In this document: in pieces, positions 47,123 to 58,060 of the stretch | How the letters are laid out: each line of letters starts with the position of its first letter | Position numbering within the stretch: the first letter of the stretch is position 1 | Origin: Silurus meridionalis | Lineage: Eukaryota > Chordata > Actinopteri > Siluriformes > Siluridae | Direction of reading: 5' to 3' | Assembly: GCF_014805685.1 (NCBI RefSeq) | Contig: NC_060898.1 | Location: 8,281,001-8,345,000, forward strand | Length of the DNA stretch: 64,000 nt | The notes under the pieces: generated by a model | The model's input: the letters and a program-made list of their open reading frames with translations, nothing else | Told to the model about the DNA's origin: nothing | Databases searched by the model: none | Translations under genes and position numbers: made by a program

Positions 47123-48022
47123 TCATTCCTCTTTGTCTGATCCATTTTCTTTCGAGCTATTGTAATCATTGTTGTTACAATATTTGCCAGGTGCACTGGT
47201 AGTGCCTGCCAACCAATCCCAGTGTGTGAAGAAGGGAGCAAAATTGGTACCAGGCTGCAGGTGATGCACATCATGGCGTGGTGCACCACCCCACAGGCCA
47301 AAAGGCACAAGACGATGCATGGCCCAGGGGAAGTCATAGCCACAGTGGTCCTCAGCTGAAACCCACACGTTAAAGACCATAAATGCCCAGGCAGTAAGAC
47401 AGTGGCAGTGCAGAAGCAATGGGTCCACAGTAGTCCACAGGCCCACACTGATAAGCTCCCATGCTGACAAGTATTGTGTGACCAGGCTGAATGTCTGCCG
47501 GTATTGATGATGCACTGCATGGAAGGTGGCATAGAGCCAAGCAATGCGGTGGTGCAACAGATGCCAAACAAAGTACTGGAAATCAAAAAGCACTGTGCAA
47601 CCTGCAATGCCAAGCAGGAAGGAAGTGAGTGAGGGCGCATGGCGTGGAAGTGGCACCGGTGGGCGCCACAGCCATTGTGCAACAGCTGCCGGAAAGATAT
47701 AAAGCAGGTGGTTGTAGGCGGTGAGAGCTAATGTGGTGCACACATTAGACCACGTAACTGTGCGCTCCGGATGCAGCTGGTAGCGGCGAATACTTGGCCA
47801 CGTTGGCGCTAGAAGGTCCAGAGTGGTGTAGAGAAGGACAAGGACCAGGTAGGTGGAGACAGAGAGAAGCACAGGAAAAAGTGGAGAGCGGAGAGTGCTG
47901 GCATGGCTCTGACGCAGGTAGTCCCAGAAAGGCTGGAGTAGAGCTTGTTCAGGAAGCGTCCATGTTGCATTTGCGCCATCCCACGCACCCCAAAGAGACC
48001 TGCTGAGCCTCTCCACACTCAT
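47123..48022 (-). CDS. ch25h: Cholesterol 25-hydroxylase-like protein (ch25h family), intronless
   Basis: 299-residue open frame in one exon, as in vertebrate CH25H. Members are ER membrane di-iron hydroxylases of the fatty acid hydroxylase superfamily; CH25H makes 25-hydroxycholesterol, which restrains SREBP processing and acts in antiviral immunity (family knowledge). Visible here: hydrophobic segments at about residues 48-72, 94-116 and 132-150, and the histidine clusters H154-LL-HH158, H168-AV-HH172 and H250-DV-HH254 that bind iron. WHLLHH, QYLSAWEL, EDHCGYDFPW, HRLVPFG and NFAPFFTHWDWLAGT match the family closely. The start gives the family's usual length. The C-terminal 20 residues are Asn/Ser/Lys/Glu-rich and unlike the mammalian tail. 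Teleosts have several ch25h-like paralogues, so the exact orthologue (ch25h or a ch25hl copy) is not settled. A candidate TATA box lies at 48161-48166. No transposon disrupts it. Confidence 0.92.
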   Translation of the reverse strand: MSVERLSRSLWGAWDGANATWTLPEQALLQPFWDYLRQSHASTLRSPLFPVLLSVSTYLVLVLLYTTLDLLAPTWPSIRRYQLHPERTVTWSNVCTTLALTAYNHLLYIFPAAVAQWLWRPPVPLPRHAPSLTSFLLGIAGCTVLFDFQYFVWHLLHHRIAWLYATFHAVHHQYRQTFSLVTQYLSAWELISVGLWTTVDPLLLHCHCLTAWAFMVFNVWVSAEDHCGYDFPWAMHRLVPFGLWGGAPRHDVHHLQPGTNFAPFFTHWDWLAGTTSAPGKYCNNNDYNSSKENGSDKEE

Positions 48023-48160
48023 TCTGTGCTCGTCGAGAGAGATGGAGACGAACCCACAGCTTGGATTGTGTCCGTGCCAGCTATAGTCAAGGTGATGCTG
48101 CTCTTTGCAGAAGACAGAAAGAAGTTAGAATCACAGTTCAGGCTTTAAAGGTTCTAATGA

Positions 48161-48166
48161 TTTATA
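48161..48166 (-). promoter_or_regulatory. Candidate TATA box of the ch25h-like gene
   Basis: TATAAA on the minus strand (context ATTCTATAAATCA), 139 bases upstream of the ATG. The distance would allow a short 5' leader of about 110 bases. Position and sequence only. Confidence 0.4.
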
Positions 48167-49442
48167 GAATTTTGGAATGGCAGTTAGTCTGCAGCCGGAG
48201 GAGCCAAATGAGGCAGGACTGAAAAGCTCTGTGCATCTAAGAACCACCTCCTACATCCGCACTCTCTCTCCCCCTCTCAGTCTTGCTCGCCCTCTAGATC
48301 TATCTCTCTGACTCTCTCCATCTCACTTTCTCTGGTTTTCTTTCTCCTATGTGTTGGAGGGAGTGAGAGAAAGAGAGAGAGGAAATGTTTAAAGGAATGT
48401 ATCATTAGTGTCAGAATGATCTAGAATACTTATTTCTCTGATTCACTTCTTACCTCTATAAAAATACTTTTTTTGTGTGAGAAAAGAGTCTGCTTCTTTT
48501 TTTACTCTTTCAGTCAGCAGAGAGAATGTATATGGAAAATAAAATTGAACATGGTCTACAAGTTGAAAATGGTCTACTCAGTCATAAAAATGTGGAAAAA
48601 AATGTGTTTTCAATATGTGGGCTAGAATAATAACCCTTAAGAGTACAGCGATTATAGTGATTGCCGGAATCAGACATACAGCTTGATTTCCAACACTGAT
48701 GTTGGCAAATATATAAGCAATACCTTATTAGAGTCTTTAATCTTCCCCCCCCCAAAAAAATTCCAGGTTAATAGCCATAATCATTCATTAAACTGCTGTT
48801 AATGTAGAATCAAAACAATTACCCTTAATCTTAAATCCAGAATGCAGATTTTAGCACACAATAATTGACAACACAACAAAGGATAAATAAACAGTCTGCT
48901 CATTGTCTAATGTGGAGCAGCTACAGATGCCAACATGAACTAGAATAGATCATTGATTTTAGATGCAATGCAATGTATTTTCCATATAATCTGCAGTTTT
49001 AAAAAAAGAATGTAAAGTCTCACTAAATGTAAAGTTGATCAATATTCAGTGTTTTAACATTTATATAAAATAACACATTATATAAGACCCTTTAGATAAA
49101 TATACATAGTTAGTAGGCTCTAGTAGACTGTGGACTGCATCAGTTTTTCTTTCACTGTCGTTCTTTCACACATGCAGATGTAATTAATCATATCTTGGCT
49201 GTCAGTGATCAGACGCACTGCTGATTTCTCCCAGTATTTTTTTCTACAGCAGGAAGCAACAGTAACAGCATGGCATGTTTTTTCTTTTCATTTTTGGAGA
49301 AAGAGAAAAACGAAGGGGAGAGGGGGGGTCACAGAATAGCAATGCTGGTGTCTATAGAATTCCTTTCTTAATAAACTCATCAGACTGCTATGGATATTAA
49401 TACACATTACCAAAAGCATTTTACATTCAGCCTTATTTAGCA
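48167..49442. other. Spacer with a CT-rich stretch, no gene recognised
   Basis: A pyrimidine-rich stretch (CTCTCTCTCCCCCTCTC and similar) lies at about 48255-48350, upstream of the ch25h-like gene, and could be part of its promoter region. The rest is AT-rich without a named feature. Confidence 0.5.

Positions 49443-49511
<69 letters not shown>
49443..49511. repeat. (TA)n microsatellite
   Basis: TA run of about 68 bp at the left edge of a truncated LINE. Confidence 0.97.
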
Positions 49512-49513
<2 letters not shown>

Positions 49514-49986
49514 AGGTGCTGGCTATCTGTTGGTTCCTCAAATAATGAAGACTACAGCAGGGGCAGATCTTTCTCTTATAAAGCCCCACAGTTATGGAAC
49601 AGCCTTCCAACCAGTGTTGGGACTCAGACACAGTCTCAGTGTTCAAGTCGAGGTTGAAAACTTATTTATTTAGTCAAGCCTTTTACCAGTAGATTTTTCT
49701 TAGGTAAAGGCTCAGATCTGGAGGGAGCATGGATATAGAGTGTTTGGTGAACTGGTATATTTGTATGCTGTCGTCCCTCACATTCACACGTTCACTCGGG
49801 TTTGTTGACGGTGGTGTGGTGGGTCGTCTCTTATCCCAGAGATCCCTCATGTCTGTGTTACCTTCTGGTTCTCCCTTTTAGTTATGCTGCCATAGCGAGT
49901 CTTGCCGGAGTCCAAACTGCGCAGTGACATTAACTTTCATACACCAATAGGGACACTTAATAATCCATATCCTTCTCTTCCCATCA

Positions 49987-50033
<47 letters not shown>

Positions 50034-50487
50034 CGAGTTAAACATGCTCCTGAGGCTCCAGTGACCACTGTTCCTGCCCCTCTCCCCTCCGTGGATCTTT
50101 ACACTTCTGTGCAGCTTGGGACGGTCTCTCATTAACACCTTGGGTGGTTCCATGTAATTCCGGAGTAGAACAGGTGCTTTGAGAATGGATTGGACTGTAG
50201 TTAATGTCAACAGTCTGCTACACTGACTCAGGAATACAGTTCGCTTCTGATCATCATCACTGTACCCCGCAACATTGTATATCTCAGATGAGGATGGGTT
50301 CCCTCTTGAGTCTCGTTCCTCTCAAGGTTTCTTCCTTATGCCATCTCGTCACCTCATCAGGGACAAACATACTTACAAAGAACATATTTACGTTTAATCA
50401 CCACATTATCTGTGTAAAGCTGCTTTAAGACAATGTTCATTGTTAAAAGCGCTATACAAATAAAAATGAATTGAATTGAATTGAATT

Positions 50488-50495
<8 letters not shown>
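49512..50495 (+). mobile_element. LINE family A, 5'-truncated 3' end, plus strand
   Basis: Plus-strand copy of the end of ORF2 (LLVPQIMKTTAGGRSFS-type region, then the last codons) and the whole 3' untranslated region, with (CT)n at about 49992-50030 matching the (GA)n of the minus-strand copies, ending GAATTGAATTGAATTG. Compare 26041-27060 and 17466-17930. Flanked on both sides by (TA)n tracts. Confidence 0.9.

Positions 50496-50560
<65 letters not shown>
50496..50560. repeat. (TA)n microsatellite
   Basis: TA run of about 64 bp directly after the LINE's terminal repeats. Confidence 0.97.
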
Positions 50561-50563
<3 letters not shown>

Positions 50564-50727
50564 CTTGAATACTTGCTTGAATGTACATGATGTTCGTTAA
50601 TAAATGAAATGTGCATGCACGTGTTTTTGGAGGTTTTTTTTACACAACAGCATTGCCGCGATTTGTTTGATGAAGGCATGCTATAAATCTACATACAGTA
50701 CATGTTTGTTAACTGTCAGGAATCCAC

Positions 50728-51110
50728 CTGTCACGCCCCCTTTGGCCCCCTTCGGCACGGCAGGTGCTTTCTCGGCCGCTTTCTGAAGCTCCTGGCTTCA
50801 ATCGCGCACATATGGTGCTCGTTTAGCACTCATCACCAGCTCCTATTTAAACTTCCACACTCTCACCGTCTGTTATTGTTGGTATATGTTGGTTCACGGC
50901 GGTCGTTGTTATTCCTCATGCGTATCCCGGTACGTGCCTTCCCACCAGCACTCTCTCAACCGCTGCACTTTTCTTCCCAAAGCGCATCGCGGATTCCCCC
51001 GATCCTGCCGTTGTTAATTCTATGCTTTTGCTGCTCATCTCACGTTCTCCCATGTGCTGTTCAGCGCCGTGCTTCTACTTTCGCCTCCCATTTATCGCAT
51101 AACATTTAAC
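50728..51110 (+). other. GC-richer block, possibly a solo LTR
   Basis: Begins CACCTGTCACGCCCCCTTTG and contains a TATA-like CTATTTAAAC with a pyrimidine-rich stretch downstream. The 135-codon open frame here has no domain I know. The base composition differs from both flanks. A solo LTR is my best guess, but no partner copy is in the window. Confidence 0.3.
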
Positions 51111-51114
51111 AACA

Positions 51115-51430
51115 AAAGGCATATGTGCACTAACTAACAGCAGAGATTCACCAGTATACAATACAACACCTGTAGCATCTGTACGGCTTGATTTTTCTGC
51201 CACTTTCACGAGTTCTTCTGCGACTGCACAGTGCCGATCGACATAACTGACGTAAAATGGCAAATTTTTCCCCCCTTGTGCTCGAGATATTAAGGTTCGG
51301 CGAAATAAAAAAGTCGACATAACCGATAAAAAATGCTTAGACAAAGCGAGAATTTGGCGGTTCCACTTTAAAAACGTCGACTTAATAGGGTTGTCGAGTT
51401 AACCGAGGTCGAGATAAGTGGGTTCCACTG
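51115..51430. mobile_element. Pogo/Tigger-like element, right end
   Basis: The right end GATAAGTGGGTTCCACTG is followed by TA (51431-51432). Its complement, CAGTGGAACCCACTTATC, has the CAGTGGAACC start seen in the complete element at 55543-56400. Inside are repeated GTCGACATAAC/GTCGACTTAATAG/GTCGAGTTAACCGAG motifs. The left end is not clear, so the start is approximate. Confidence 0.6.
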
Positions 51431-51435
51431 TATAT

Positions 51436-51439
<4 letters not shown>

Positions 51440-51474
<35 letters not shown>
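51440..51474. repeat. (TA)n microsatellite
   Basis: Short TA run right of the pogo-like end. Confidence 0.9.
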
Positions 51475-51479
<5 letters not shown>

Positions 51480-51707
51480 TGAGTATGGCAATGGTGGGTT
51501 TTTTTAAGAGAACTGGGAGGATGTTACTAGGACTCCTGGGAAGTTTGGCAAGGGTTTTTGGGGTGTGTTTCTGAGAAGAAAAGGTTCAGGTGTCTGTAAA
51601 AGAGAGCACTACACTCAGTAATGGTTCTTAAGATTACACTGACTCTTACCGTCATTTTAAACTATTACAATATTTTGTGTGTGTGTGTATGTACAAACAT
51701 ATATATA

Positions 51708-53085
51708 CAGTGATGTGAAAAAGTGTTTGCCCCTTCCGGATTTCTTAATTTTTTCATGTTTGTCACACTTTAATGTTTTAGATCATCAAAGTAATTTAAA
51801 TATTAGTAAAAGATAACACAAGTGAACGTAACATGCAGTTTTTAAATGAAGGTTTTTATTATTGAAGGAAAACAAAATCCAAAAATACATGGCCCTGTGT
51901 GAAAAAGTGTTTGCCCCTAAACCTAATAACTCGTTGGGCCACCCTTAGCAGCAACAACTGCAATCAAGCGTTTGCGATAACTTGCAATGAGTCTGTTACA
52001 GCGCTCTGGAGGAATTTTGATCTGCTCATCTATGCAAAATTGTTGTAATTCAGCCACATTGGAGGGTTTTCAAGCATGAACTGCCTTTTTAAGGTCATGC
52101 CACAGCATCTCAATAGGATTCAGGTCAGGACTTTGACTAGGCCACGTCAAAGTCTTCATTTTGTTTTTCTGGCAAAACTGAGACGAGCCTTTATGTTGTT
52201 TTTGCTCAGCAGCGGTTTTCGTCTTGGAACTCTGCCATGCAGACAATTTTTGCCCAGTCTCTTTCTTATGGTGAACATGAACACTGACCTTACCGAGGCA
52301 AGTAAGGCCTGCAGTTCTTTGGATGTTGTTGTGGGGTCTTTTGTGACCACAAGGAAGCCGCCGCTCCGCTCCAAAGCTCCAAAGTTCCGCCGAGGGCACC
52401 ATTCCGCTCCAGTGTTCCGCTCCGCTCCAGTGTTCCGCTGAGGGTGCCGCTCCGCTCCAGTGTTTCACCGAGGGTGGCGAGAATGCACCGTTTTGCTTCA
52501 AGGTCCCTCCGAAGGTGGCGTCGCTCCTCAAAGTCTGTCAACCAGGGCTGTAACGTTACAATATCCCTTTGAAGGTGACTTTGCGGTTCCAGGTCTCTCG
52601 GAAGGTGCTGTCGCGCTTCAACCCCAAACAGCCACAGTGGGCACCGTCGAGCTCTGGAGTCCCTCCGTGGATGTTGTCGGGCCTCGGACTTTCGCAGAGG
52701 GCGCAATCGTGCCTCGGACAGCCACAGAGGGAACCGTCGCGCCTCGGACATTCACAGAGGGCGCCATCGTGCCTCTGGCATCCACTGAGGGCGCCGTCGC
52801 ACCTCAGACAGCCACGGAGGGTGCCATCACACCTTGGACACCCAAGGAGGGTGCTGTTATGCCCCAGAGTCCTGCTGAGTCACTGCCCTCCTGAGTCCTG
52901 CTGAGGGTGATGCTCCGCTACAGGCCTCCGCAGTGGGCGTCGCTCCGCTCCAGACGCTCCGCTCCAGACATGTTGTGTTGTGTTCACCTGTGTTATCTTT
53001 TATGAATTTTTTAATTAGTTTGATGATCTGTAACATTAAAGTGTGACAAACATGCAAAAAAAAAGAAATCAGCAAGGCAAAACGA
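51708..53085 (-). mobile_element. Non-autonomous Tc1-like element carrying a minisatellite
   Basis: The left inverted repeat starts CAGTGATGTGAAAAAGTGTT at 51708, after TA, and includes TGTTTGTCACACTTTAATGT; its complement TACATTAAAGTGTGACAAACATG-like sequence lies at about 53020-53052, with the extreme right end degraded. On the minus strand the transposase start (52374-52156: VVTKDPTTTSKELQ, RKRLGKNCLHGRVPRRKPLL) runs directly into the last catalytic block (52155-52070: [20 protein letters not shown]), so the first two catalytic residues are deleted. A GC-rich minisatellite (about 52360-52965) fills the space between the transposase start and the right repeat. Confidence 0.85.
52360..52965. 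repeat. GC-rich 30-bp minisatellite
   Basis: Units of about 30 bp are clearest at 52690-52860: GAGGGCGCCATCGTGCCTCG-type starts followed by GACAGCCACA. In translation they give a 10-residue repeat (TEGAVAPQTA and variants). Outer units are more diverged and mix with CCGCTCCAGTGTTCCGCT repeats. Because the unit is a multiple of three, several frames stay open on both strands (144 and 153 codons), so open length is not evidence of coding. It is far more GC-rich than the surrounding DNA. Confidence 0.85.
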
Positions 53086-53499
53086 ATTCAAAACACACAA
53101 AGAGCTAAAAGAATAGTCACACGGGAAAGCAAGGGTCATGCATAGGAAATCAAGAAACATAGACTTGAGAAATGGTTTGGTATGCACAAATAAAACAAAA
53201 TACTACGCTTTAAAGCATTATAACCAGGAAGTGCACTATGACGCAAAAGTTGTGGTGGAAGGGGAACTGCCTTGGGTGTTGTGACAAAATCAATCTTCTA
53301 GGAACACCTCCTGGTGTTTTTCTACAAGGGCATCCCCAAGTACATGGTGCTGGTTTGTCAGGGTGGCTGCTATGAAACTCCAAAAGTTAAGAGTCCAGAT
53401 GGTCATTTCTGTAAACCCAGCACTGTTTTTCTGGTTCGTATTCCTCCCAATCTACCAGGTACTGAAGTTGACCAGCCATCTTGCGAGATCTTAGAATGA

Positions 53500-54640
53500 A
53501 GCATACTATGTAGGCCGGTGTGCGTATGTGTCCAGAGAGAGTGGGGGTTCACCGTTATTCAGTGGCATGTAACCGTGTTTTAGAAGTGAAAAGCAGAGAG
53601 CTCCTCTGACCATGGAAATAGTGGGTTGGTAGCCCAGGACACACTGGATCAGTGTGAGGTTGGTGGAGGAGTAGGTTAAGCGTTTTGGGGTACTTTGCCC
53701 ATAAGACAAACTCACTTCCCCGGTGTTGTAATCTGCTACAGTAGGCCCTGAGAAAACGTCCTAGTTCCTGGTTCACTCAATCGACCTGGCCATTTGCCTG
53801 TGGGTGGTATCCTGAGGTGAGGCTGACTCCTATCTCTAGCAGGTCACAAAATGCCTTCCGCACCCTTGATGTGAACTGGGTAACACAATACAGGATACTA
53901 TCCTCAGGAAGGATATAATTTCTAAAAACATGGTGTTATAGCATGGTGTTTGGCTGTTTTCGTGACTGTGGGTTGTTGTACTTTCTGATGCAGCTTCTTA
54001 GGGATGTACCTTTTGTTGGAGGGGCAATTCTGCAAAGGGGGTTTGTTCATCTGGAACTGATTTTTTCAGATTGTCCCAATGTACTGGGGAGATAATGACA
54101 GAAGGGGGCAAGATGGTTTGCATTTCTATGTACCTGGTGGATATGTGACTGTGAAGTTTGCGTCGAAGAATCGCGTAAAGAATAACGCCAACCAGACTTG
54201 GTGTGAGTTTAGGCACTTAGCCCCCTTGAAGTACTGCAGATAATGGTGGTCAGTGATCACCTGGAAAGGGTGTTTGGCCCCCTCTAGCCAGTGTCTCTAT
54301 TCCTAGTAGAGTGGAGGTGTGGTAATAGGTCATAGGTACTGGAGTAAATCAAGATGTCATCAATGTAAACAATGACACAGGAGTTCAACGGGGCCCGAAT
54401 TATTTAATTGACAAAGGACTGTAACACTCCCTGTTCAAAGGTCCCACCCTAGTGGCATAAAATGCCATTTTCCACTCGGCCCCCTCCTTTATTTCGAATT
54501 AAGTTGTACGCTCTGCAGTTGTCTAGTTTGGTGAAGTAGCATGCTTCACGGAGCTGCTCAAGGGCAGAAGGGACTGATCGGAGTGGGTAAGGATATTGGA
54601 CTGTGTTTAAACCAATGCAGGGTGTTGTCAATCCAATGTC
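53500..54640 (-). pseudogene. Ty3/gypsy pol remnant (RT then integrase)
   Basis: Minus strand. RT piece 54631-54449: [35 protein letters not shown] (RT motif A region with the aspartate in KLD). Integrase C-terminal piece 53776-53506: [31 protein letters not shown] and, in the next frame, [15 protein letters not shown] before integrase is the usual gypsy order. Many stops and shifts. This is a different copy, in opposite orientation, from the gypsy pieces at 34530-40690. Confidence 0.8.
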
Positions 54641-54717
54641 ATTGCTTGGGCCTTATTAAATACCTCCTACAGAACGTAATATTTCTTGGAAATGGAAACA
54701 GGTGCAGGTGGTTAATT

Positions 54718-54845
54718 TACATTTACATTCGCAGCATTTAGCAGACACCCTTGTCCAGAGCGACGTACAAAAGTGCTTTGAGTCTCTAGCAATGAATATA
54801 TCTACACTGGTACGCTAGATTACAAACCTAATATAAATATAATCA
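54718..54845 (-). mobile_element. 3' tail copy of LINE family B
   Basis: Starts TTTACATTTACATTCGCAGC then ATTTAGCAGACACCCTTGTC and continues CAGAGCGACGTACAAAAGTG, matching 17931-18060. Very short, strongly 5'-truncated. Confidence 0.85.
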
Positions 54846-55139
54846 GGGCTTTGTTCTGAAATAGCTTAGCAGGGCAGTTTCTGGTGCATGTTTATACAGT
54901 GTTCAAGGCAGTTTGAAGACCACTGGAGCACCCTTTGTTTAATACAAGATCACGGGATCTGGGCTTGGAGCTAATATGTAGTTTAATAGGCTTGTGTGCA
55001 CGTCACGTCACTGACAAGCAGACCTTCCGCTTTTGCAACCTCTAAAGCAATGCTGGCAGCACTCGTGCCTTTTTTTAAAGCCAGCTTCTGCACCTGAGTT
55101 GAACACATGGAAAACCTCTTGGAAAACTTCTGTAACTCA

Positions 55140-55480
55140 GTTTCAGGGTGTAAATGAGCTTCTTATAACCTAGGCCATTTTTGTGGAGAGCAACAATTTT
55201 AATTTTTAAATCCTCTGAAATTTCTTTGCTATGAGGTGAGGTGCCATGTTGAGAGAATTATAAAATAAAACCACTAATTTGGAATGATAAGGATACACAA
55301 ATTTGTATGGTCCGACAAGCAGACAAAAAAATTAACATGATGAATAGTACATGTGGCTTTGCATGGTTACAAAACATACAACTGTTACCATTTAGGGTGT
55401 ACTCACTTTTGTTGCCAGCTATTTTGACAATAATGGCTGCACAGTAAATCTGTACTGCTATGCAAGCTACAGATTGATAC
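55140..55480 (+). mobile_element. DNA-transposon 3' fragment
   Basis: Contains GGCCATTTTTGTGGAGAGCA, TTTCTTTGCTATGAGGTGAGG, then GGTGTACTCACTTTTGTTGC and CAGCTATTTTGACAATAATG, which I know as the terminal portion of a fish mariner-like transposon. No transposase left; left end missing. Confidence 0.5.
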
Positions 55481-55542
55481 TCTAAAATCTATAGATACTC
55501 TAAAAGTTTAATTTCTATAGTATTGTACCTTGAGAAGATATA

Positions 55543-56400
55543 CAGTGGAACCTCGGGTTACGAACGCCCCGGCATACGTATAATTCAGGTTACGAATCGC
55601 AGTTTATCAAAATTTTTGCCCCTGGTTACGAACAATATATCGGGATACGAACGTCGCTCACCAAAAAATCGCAGGCAAGTTGGTTGTTTTTGCTCTATCC
55701 ACGCAGCTCGTCACATCAGTTAGCATCCTGTGTCCCTAGCGAGAGCATTGTGTTACTTATCCGCTTGAACTTTTCCCGGCGGCAGCGTAACAACTCGTTA
55801 GTTGATGCTCGTGGAATGATGAGATGGACAACATTAGCCGATGCATAACCACTTTACTTGTTTTTATGAAGATAGATTAGCAGGGTTACAGTCTTTTCCA
55901 GTACAATACCCATAATGAATTTCACTCTGGACTTCAATACCAACTGATAGTAGCCTTAAAGAAACAGCTCTCATTTTCCTCTAATGCAACAATTGTCTCA
56001 GCGTTAGTGTTAATAACACTGTCTTTAATATTCTATAATATAATATATAATAATATATAAATAATATAATATAATAAGATTCTCCTTCAAACAATAACTC
56101 TCCTCCTCCCCTTCTCTGACGTCGTCTCCTGCAGCGAGTCTTCTCAAAGGAAAGTACCGGTAAAGATCTTTTCCTCTTTTGTATGTTTTTATGTGGTATG
56201 ATTTTAATATAACATGTTAAAAGTAAATAATATTAGTGAATATTGGCTTTATTTTTATTTAAGTAATATTTTTGGTGGTCCAGAACGAATTACCGAAGTT
56301 TCTGTTCATTATTATGGGGAAATTTGTATCGGGATACGAACTTTTCAGGTTACGAATAAAGTACCGGAACGAATTAAATTCGTAACCCGAGGTTCCACTG
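55543..56400. mobile_element. Complete pogo/Tigger-like non-autonomous element
   Basis: Perfectly complementary ends CAGTGGAACCTCGGGTTACG (left) and cgtaacccgaggttccactg (right), bordered by TA on both sides (55541-55542, 56401-56402). Subterminal repeats of GGTTACGAA and GGGATACGAAC occur at both ends and may bind transposase. 858 bp with no transposase frame, so it would need a helper. The clean ends suggest a fairly young insertion. Confidence 0.92.
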
Positions 56401-56402
56401 TA

Positions 56403-56824
56403 CTAAAATAGTTGCTGAAATGCGAGGGATGTAATAAAAAATTTTTTTCCTTTTTCTTTTTATTGTTGTTGTCTCTCTCCAGACGTACTTGATTCATTCT
56501 GATGCTCATTGTCAGGGTCTGGTATCTTGCCATCTACTTCTGAAATTATCAACAGCAAGAGATGAGTCATAAGTCCAGAAATATGCAAGGAGCAAGCAGA
56601 GCTGAGCATGTATAGAACATCAGGATTAAGTCTGGAAATCAAGAAAAGCCATAGTAGGAAAAAATTTATCAGTATCTGTCAATGATAGAATGGGAGGGAG
56701 GAATACACTTTATTATTTAAGTTTGACAATGTTGTGACAATAATAAGTGGTAAATTTAATAAATCAATATAGACAGAAAATGCACCTTTAAATGCAATTC
56801 CTTAAATATAAGTGGTGGCATGAA
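56403..56824. other. Spacer, no feature recognised
   Basis: AT-rich DNA between two transposon remnants; short frames without recognisable domains. Confidence 0.5.
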
Positions 56825-57070
56825 CAATTGCAATTCACTGTTGAGGAGTGACCATTAGGTTCTTGGTCACTGATCTACCCAAGGCCCTCTTTAACCAGCT
56901 TCTCAGTGTGGTGAAGTGAACAGTATGGTCTAGGAAGAGTCCTGACTGTTCAACATATTCCATTTAAGAATTATTGAGGCCACTATGCTCTAAGGAACCT
57001 TCCATGCAGCAGAATTCTTTTGTTGTCAATCCCAGATCTATGTCAGTCCTGTTTTTATTAGCTCAGTGAC
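56825..57070 (-). pseudogene. Tc1-like transposase N-terminal remnant, antisense
   Basis: The plus strand reads TCTAGGAAGAGTCCTGACTG...ATTGAGGCCACTATGCTCTA and AGGAACCTTCCATGCAGCAG, the antisense of the helix-turn-helix region (..AALKVP..VASII.KW..SGT..) of a fish Tc1 transposase. Heavily mutated; ends not found. Confidence 0.55.
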
Positions 57071-58029
57071 TTGTTTTTTTGCCTTGATATGCATTTTCAG
57101 ATTTTACATCTTATATAAGCAAATGTTAATCTAAGTCATGTCACAACCATTAAATATGACCATTGGACAAATGCAAAGACAGTTATGATAAGAACATTTT
57201 ATTAATATTCAAGGCAGACAGGTCCAAATCTAAATTCAAAATCCAATATACAAAACATGCATGGGTTAGGTAAACAACAAGAAACAAAAAGGTGAAATCA
57301 AGACGAGAACATAAACCTAAATAAAAAAAGCAGAAAACAAACTTGTTAAATGCAGCAAACGAAGAATACGACATTGTGAAATACAAATGGACTCAAATGG
57401 GTATTTAAACACAAACCATTCAAAGTGTACATACAATTTCCATGGCTATGTATCTATTAAAAAAAATGTCAGGGATATTTTTGGGGTGAAGAAACACAGA
57501 CAATAGTTTTGCAGTTCATTACTTAATATTCTCTGAGTAACTGCTGTTCCTGCTGCTTTCATTTTGTTCTTCAACTTTATTGAGTAACTTCTCTTTGGCA
57601 TAGTGAACCTGTTTAATTGTGCTGACTGTAACTTACATATATACTCTTACAGGTTAAAAAGCATGTTGCTAATATAGCTATCACATTTAGATATATTTTA
57701 CATTTTATATGCTGTTATCTATTGATAGAGACTAAAATACCTTGCAGGAAACAGAAGCCTAAAGAGCCAAATGGTTTTCTTTTGATTATTCATGTTAGGG
57801 CTAGGTTTAGGCATAGACATAGCTGTATTTAGATGGATGAATAAATATAATAGAAGCTCCTCAAATGTATAGAAAGTGTATTGTGTGTTTGTGTATCTGC
57901 ATGTGCCTGTGTTTGTTCATGTGCATGCTATGGACCAAATCATCCCACATAGATAGAAATATTTGACAGATATAAACTTTTAGTGATTAGTAGAAATTAA
58001 ATGTAAACTTTATATAATGCAAAATTGAA

Positions 58030-58060
<31 letters not shown>

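Noticed and set aside
47038..47682. 214-codon minus-strand frame overlapping the ch25h-like gene
   Set aside because: Shadow frame; the 299-codon frame carries all histidine clusters and family motifs.
52290..52894. Frames of 144, 153 and 111 codons as a real repetitive protein
   Set aside because: The 30-bp repeat unit keeps several frames open on both strands, so length alone is no evidence of coding.
53314..53499. 61-codon plus-strand frame with a plausible composition
   Set aside because: No recognisable domain, no splice context and it adjoins a gypsy remnant; kept out of the annotation.
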